Below the pieces are notes generated by a model. It made no database searches and was not told where the DNA came from. It was given only the letters and a program-made list of their open reading frames with translations. Shown here in pieces: positions 6,007 to 7,656 of a DNA stretch of 7,656 nt; positions within the stretch are counted from its first letter, which is position 1; every line of letters begins with the position of its first letter. This stretch comes from Desulfobacteraceae bacterium (GTDB taxonomy: Bacteria > Desulfobacterota > Desulfobacteria > Desulfobacterales > Desulfosarcinaceae). The DNA lies in NCBI GenBank assembly GCA_027031325.1, contig JALVRI010000031.1:1-7656 (forward strand). The letters are read 5' to 3'. The position numbers and the translations under genes are program-made.

Positions 6007-6828
6007 ATGGAGCTGCAACCTTTAAGGGAACTTGTCGAGCGTTTGACGGCCGAAGACGGGTGTCCCTGGGACCGTCGGCAGACACCGGCAAGTCTTGGGA
6101 TCTATCTGGTTGAAGAGGTTTTTGAACTGGTGGACGCCATCGACCGCAATGACCCCCGGGCAATCGCCGAGGAATTGGGAGATGTGCTTTTTCAGATAGT
6201 ATTTATGGTTTTCCTGCTGGAAAAGAGCGGTATCCTGGTGCCGGCAGCCGTTGTGCAACAAAACGTGGACAAGATGGTAAGGCGTCATCCCCATGTTTTC
6301 GGCCAGGCCCGGCTGTCTGACGCCGGCCAGGTGCGCCGCCAGTGGCAGGAGATAAAGCGGGCTGAAAAAAAAGAGGCCCGCGAAGAAGCCTCGCTCCTGG
6401 ACGGGGTCCCCGCCGGCCTGCCTGCCCTGCTGAAGGCTTACCGCATATCCCAGCGGGCGGCTGCGGCCGGCTTTGATTGGGATGACCTGGAAGGTGTAAT
6501 GTCAAAGGCTCGCGAGGAATGGGCCGAGATGGAACAGGAGTTTAGCGCCGGCGGTACAGGGACAGTTTCACGGAGATTCGTTTCAGAGTTCGGAGACCTT
6601 CTTTTCACCCTGGTCAATGTCGCCCGCCTTGCAGGATTCCATCCTGAAACAGCCCTTGACCGGGCGGTGGCCAAGTTCAGCCGGCGTTTCAGGAAGATGG
6701 AACAGCTGGCGGCCGAAATTGGCAAATGCGTCGACAGGCTTGCAAAAGACCAACTGGAACAGTTGTGGAGAAGGGTCAAGGAAGGTGAGGTGAGTGAAGA
6801 TATAGATCACCCTTCGGGGGTGGAATGA
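6007..6828 (+). CDS. mazG: Nucleoside triphosphate pyrophosphohydrolase MazG
   Basis: A cytoplasmic all-alpha NTP pyrophosphatase that converts (d)NTPs to NMPs and PPi, cleansing the nucleotide pool and, in E. coli, influencing ppGpp signalling. The 273-residue product has the full two-domain layout of E. coli MazG. Domain one carries GCPWDRRQT (18-26), the metal-binding EEVFE (36-40) and EELGD (55-59), and RRHPHVFG (92-99). A Lys/Glu-rich linker (about 112-128) joins domain two, which carries KAREEWAEMEQE (167-178), EFGDLLF (194-200) and NVARLAGFHPETAL (204-217). Both domains keep the acidic metal ligands. The ATG at 6007 begins MELQPLRELVERL, matching the family N terminus, with AGGA about ten bases upstream. 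It probably shares a transcript with cvpA. The final dozen residues (VSEDIDHPSGVE) are a non-conserved tail. Confidence 0.95.
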   Translation: MELQPLRELVERLTAEDGCPWDRRQTPASLGIYLVEEVFELVDAIDRNDPRAIAEELGDVLFQIVFMVFLLEKSGILVPAAVVQQNVDKMVRRHPHVFGQARLSDAGQVRRQWQEIKRAEKKEAREEASLLDGVPAGLPALLKAYRISQRAAAAGFDWDDLEGVMSKAREEWAEMEQEFSAGGTGTVSRRFVSEFGDLLFTLVNVARLAGFHPETALDRAVAKFSRRFRKMEQLAAEIGKCVDRLAKDQLEQLWRRVKEGEVSEDIDHPSGVE

Positions 6829-6853
6829 CAGGCAGCTACCAGAAGGCGACGAT

Positions 6854-6870
6854 GATCAGGCTTTCTGATC
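6854..6870. other. Short inverted repeat at the convergent mazG / small-gene junction
   Basis: GATCAG (6854-6859) and CTGATC (6865-6870) form a six-base stem with a five-base loop over the stop codon of the leftward 96-codon gene. There is no following T run on either strand, so it is at most a weak bidirectional terminator. No better terminator is visible between the two stops. Confidence 0.2.
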
Positions 6871-7146
6871 GATAGCCTTGTGGTCTGGCGGGATTCTGAA
6901 GATCAAGTCTCCGTTTTTGTTGTATTTTTCAAAGATGATCTTCGTTTCTTCCAGCTTGTAGCGGGAAGTTTCCTGCTTTTCTTTTTCGTTTTTTTTGGAC
7001 TTTTGACCCGCTTCCGATTTTTCAATCGGCCGGGCCCGCCTGACTTCCTCAGCCTGCTGCTGGGTCCGGATTTCATCCCCGCCGGCCGCAGCCGTTGCAG
7101 CCCTGGATGGAATCTTGATCTCGCTGTCTCCGATACCGTTCAACAT
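6856..7146 (-). CDS. Small hydrophilic protein with FlaG-like C-terminal tail, function unknown
   Basis: A 96-residue protein of unknown function. Residues 1-60 are low-complexity and charged (Ala, Arg, Glu, Lys, Gln), ending in a lysine/glutamate run (GQKSKKNEKEKQE). The C-terminal third, YKLEETKIIFEKYNKNGDLIFRIPPDHKAI (63-92), is the only part that looks structured: two predicted strands around an NGD turn and then IPP. This recalls the ending of FlaG-type flagellar proteins (…TGEVIRQIPP), but the match is brief and made by eye. No signal peptide or membrane segment is visible. The start is well supported by AAAGGGGGG about seven bases before the ATG. It lies 88 bases after the 83-codon gene on the same strand and converges on mazG with only 27 bases between the stops. 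Confidence 0.65.
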   Translation of the reverse strand: MLNGIGDSEIKIPSRAATAAAGGDEIRTQQQAEEVRRARPIEKSEAGQKSKKNEKEKQETSRYKLEETKIIFEKYNKNGDLIFRIPPDHKAIDQKA

Positions 7147-7170
7147 GATTATCCCCCCTTTCGACGGCCT

Positions 7171-7201
7171 CCCGGAAGCGTCAATAAATGGTCTTTCCGG
7201 G
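7171..7201. other. Inverted repeat between the two small leftward genes
   Basis: CCCGGAA (7171-7177) and TTCCGGG (7195-7201) are a perfect seven-base inverted repeat with a 17-base loop, in the 88-bp gap between the 83- and 96-codon genes. No T run follows on the minus strand, so it does not look like an intrinsic terminator. It may be an mRNA-stabilising hairpin or a mild attenuator. Confidence 0.3.
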
Positions 7202-7234
7202 TGCCGGCATGAACCTATTGGAATCGGTCATTTT

Positions 7235-7486
7235 TCATGCTGCTCCTTTGTTTTCTTTGTTTTGGGCTCTGTATTCGAAGTTGTTGGAGTCTATGATCTT
7301 CTTGATAATACTATCAGATACGCGATCGATTATCGACTGGCGCTTACCTTCGGCCGAAATGGCCACCGATTCTTCCGGCTCCCGGCCGGCGGCATCAGCT
7401 TTTCCGGGTTTTTTGACCGCCTTGCGGCTCAATTGGCGACGGTAGACGTCGAGCACATTGTCTATCTTGTAACGGTGAATGTACAT
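7235..7486 (-). CDS. Small conserved-looking protein of unknown function
   Basis: An 83-residue soluble protein. It has a tyrosine-rich helical start (MYIHRYKIDNVLDVYRRQLSR, 1-21), a flexible charged linker (22-38), and a second helix-like block ESVAISAEGKRQSIIDRVSDSIIKKI (39-64). The layout of two short helices around a linker, with a SVAIS-like stretch, is loosely reminiscent of small flagellar regulators such as FlgM, but no specific residue set proves it. It has no signal peptide or membrane helix. The ATG has a strong ribosome site (GGAGG nine bases upstream), which argues for real translation. That site lies partly in a potential hairpin described separately. It is 58 bases after the Nudix gene and precedes the 96-codon gene, so the three may share a transcript. 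Confidence 0.65.
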   Translation of the reverse strand: MYIHRYKIDNVLDVYRRQLSRKAVKKPGKADAAGREPEESVAISAEGKRQSIIDRVSDSIIKKIIDSNNFEYRAQNKENKGAA

Positions 7487-7490
7487 GGTT

Positions 7491-7523
7491 ACAACCCTCC
7501 GTTGATCTTATCGGCAGGGTTGT
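7491..7523 (-). promoter_or_regulatory. Potential hairpin overlapping a ribosome binding site
   Basis: In the leftward transcript ACAACCCT (7523-7516) can pair with AGGGTTGT (7498-7491), eight perfect base pairs with a 17-base loop. The 3' arm contains the AGG of the GGAGG ribosome site (7500-7496) of the 83-codon gene, and the arm ends four bases before its ATG. Closing the stem would reduce ribosome access, giving a plausible translational switch. Confidence 0.35.
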
Positions 7524-7544
7524 TGGACCACTTTAGAAAAAAAT

Positions 7545-7656
7545 TCAGGAAAAGATTTTTAAGGCCATATCGACAAATCGGCGGTGGGAGGAAAAAGCGA
7601 TTTCAGGCAGCCGGTTTGCATGGAACCAGCGGACGGCTTCGGCGTCGTCGCCCGGT
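7545..7656 (-). CDS. Nudix hydrolase, C-terminal 36 residues only
   Basis: Only the end of this gene is inside the window. The minus-strand frame reads PGDDAEAVRWFHANRLPEI then AFSSHRRFVDMALKIFS and stops at 7545. This is the typical end of MutT/ADP-ribose-pyrophosphatase-type Nudix proteins: G-D-DA-E, then RWF, then LPE-IAF, then HRR followed by a terminal amphipathic helix. The Nudix box itself lies beyond the window edge, so the substrate (ADP-ribose, NADH or an oxidised nucleotide) cannot be told. A run of seven T on the minus strand just after the stop has no hairpin before it. Confidence 0.75.
   Translation of the reverse strand, partial: PGDDAEAVRWFHANRLPEIAFSSHRRFVDMALKIFS

Noticed and set aside
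6438..6779. 113-codon minus-strand frame opposite mazG
   Set aside because: Overlaps the second MazG domain, whose motifs are intact in the other strand; Ser/Arg-rich translation without features.
6880..7212. 110-codon plus-strand frame with a hydrophobic, Phe-rich start resembling a membrane helix
   Set aside because: The phenylalanines are the complement of the lysine/glutamate run in the minus-strand gene, which has a strong ribosome site; the apparent helix is an artefact.
1..7656. CRISPR array, tRNA or rRNA genes, prophage, toxin-antitoxin or defence module
   Set aside because: No regularly spaced repeats, tRNA cloverleaf or rRNA-like segments were seen. All sizeable genes are housekeeping types; MazG here is the two-domain housekeeping form with no adjacent toxin gene.

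Overview
This window looks like chromosomal core DNA from a Gram-negative bacterium, most plausibly a member of the Desulfobacterota (the former Deltaproteobacteria). That is inferred from moderately high G+C coding sequence with GGAG/AGGGGG-type ribosome sites, the combination of PhoH, a 7TM-HD (PgpH/YqfF-like) phosphohydrolase and YbeY, and the style of the two small genes at the right end. No ribosomal RNA gene or other marker is present to settle it.

Layout. The left two thirds (1-5111) is a leftward gene train. In transcription order it holds phoH (5111-4122), a 7TM-HD phosphohydrolase gene (4087-1670), ybeY (1770-1312, overlapping the HD gene by 101 bp), a short disrupted reading frame (1324-1043) that looks like a relic of the start of pdxJ and carries a 140-bp MITE-like element, and nnr (1040 to beyond base 1). 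A divergent intergenic region of about 315 bp (5112-5426) separates this train from the rightward pair cvpA (5427-5954) and mazG (6007-6828). Beyond mazG three leftward genes converge on it: a 96-codon gene (7146-6856), an 83-codon gene (7486-7235), and the last 36 codons of a Nudix hydrolase (7656-7545).

How the genes fit together. PhoH and YbeY are a classic conserved pair tied to RNA metabolism and ribosome maturation, and the HD phosphohydrolase between them probably degrades a cyclic nucleotide (c-di-AMP in characterised PgpH). Nnr repairs damaged NAD(P)H, MazG hydrolyses aberrant or excess NTPs, and the Nudix enzyme is probably another nucleotide-pool enzyme, so the window leans towards nucleotide housekeeping and RNA quality control. 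CvpA is a small inner-membrane protein.

I found no undescribed multi-gene system, no CRISPR array, no RNA gene and no complete transposon. The points most worth a second look are: the TTAA-flanked inverted-repeat element whose conceptual precise excision leaves an uninterrupted pdxJ-like start; the 101-bp overlap of the HD gene with ybeY; two neighbouring potential hairpins upstream of cvpA that present the same nine-base loop sequence; a perfect 15-bp palindrome in the divergent promoter region; and a hairpin overlapping the ribosome site of the 83-codon gene.
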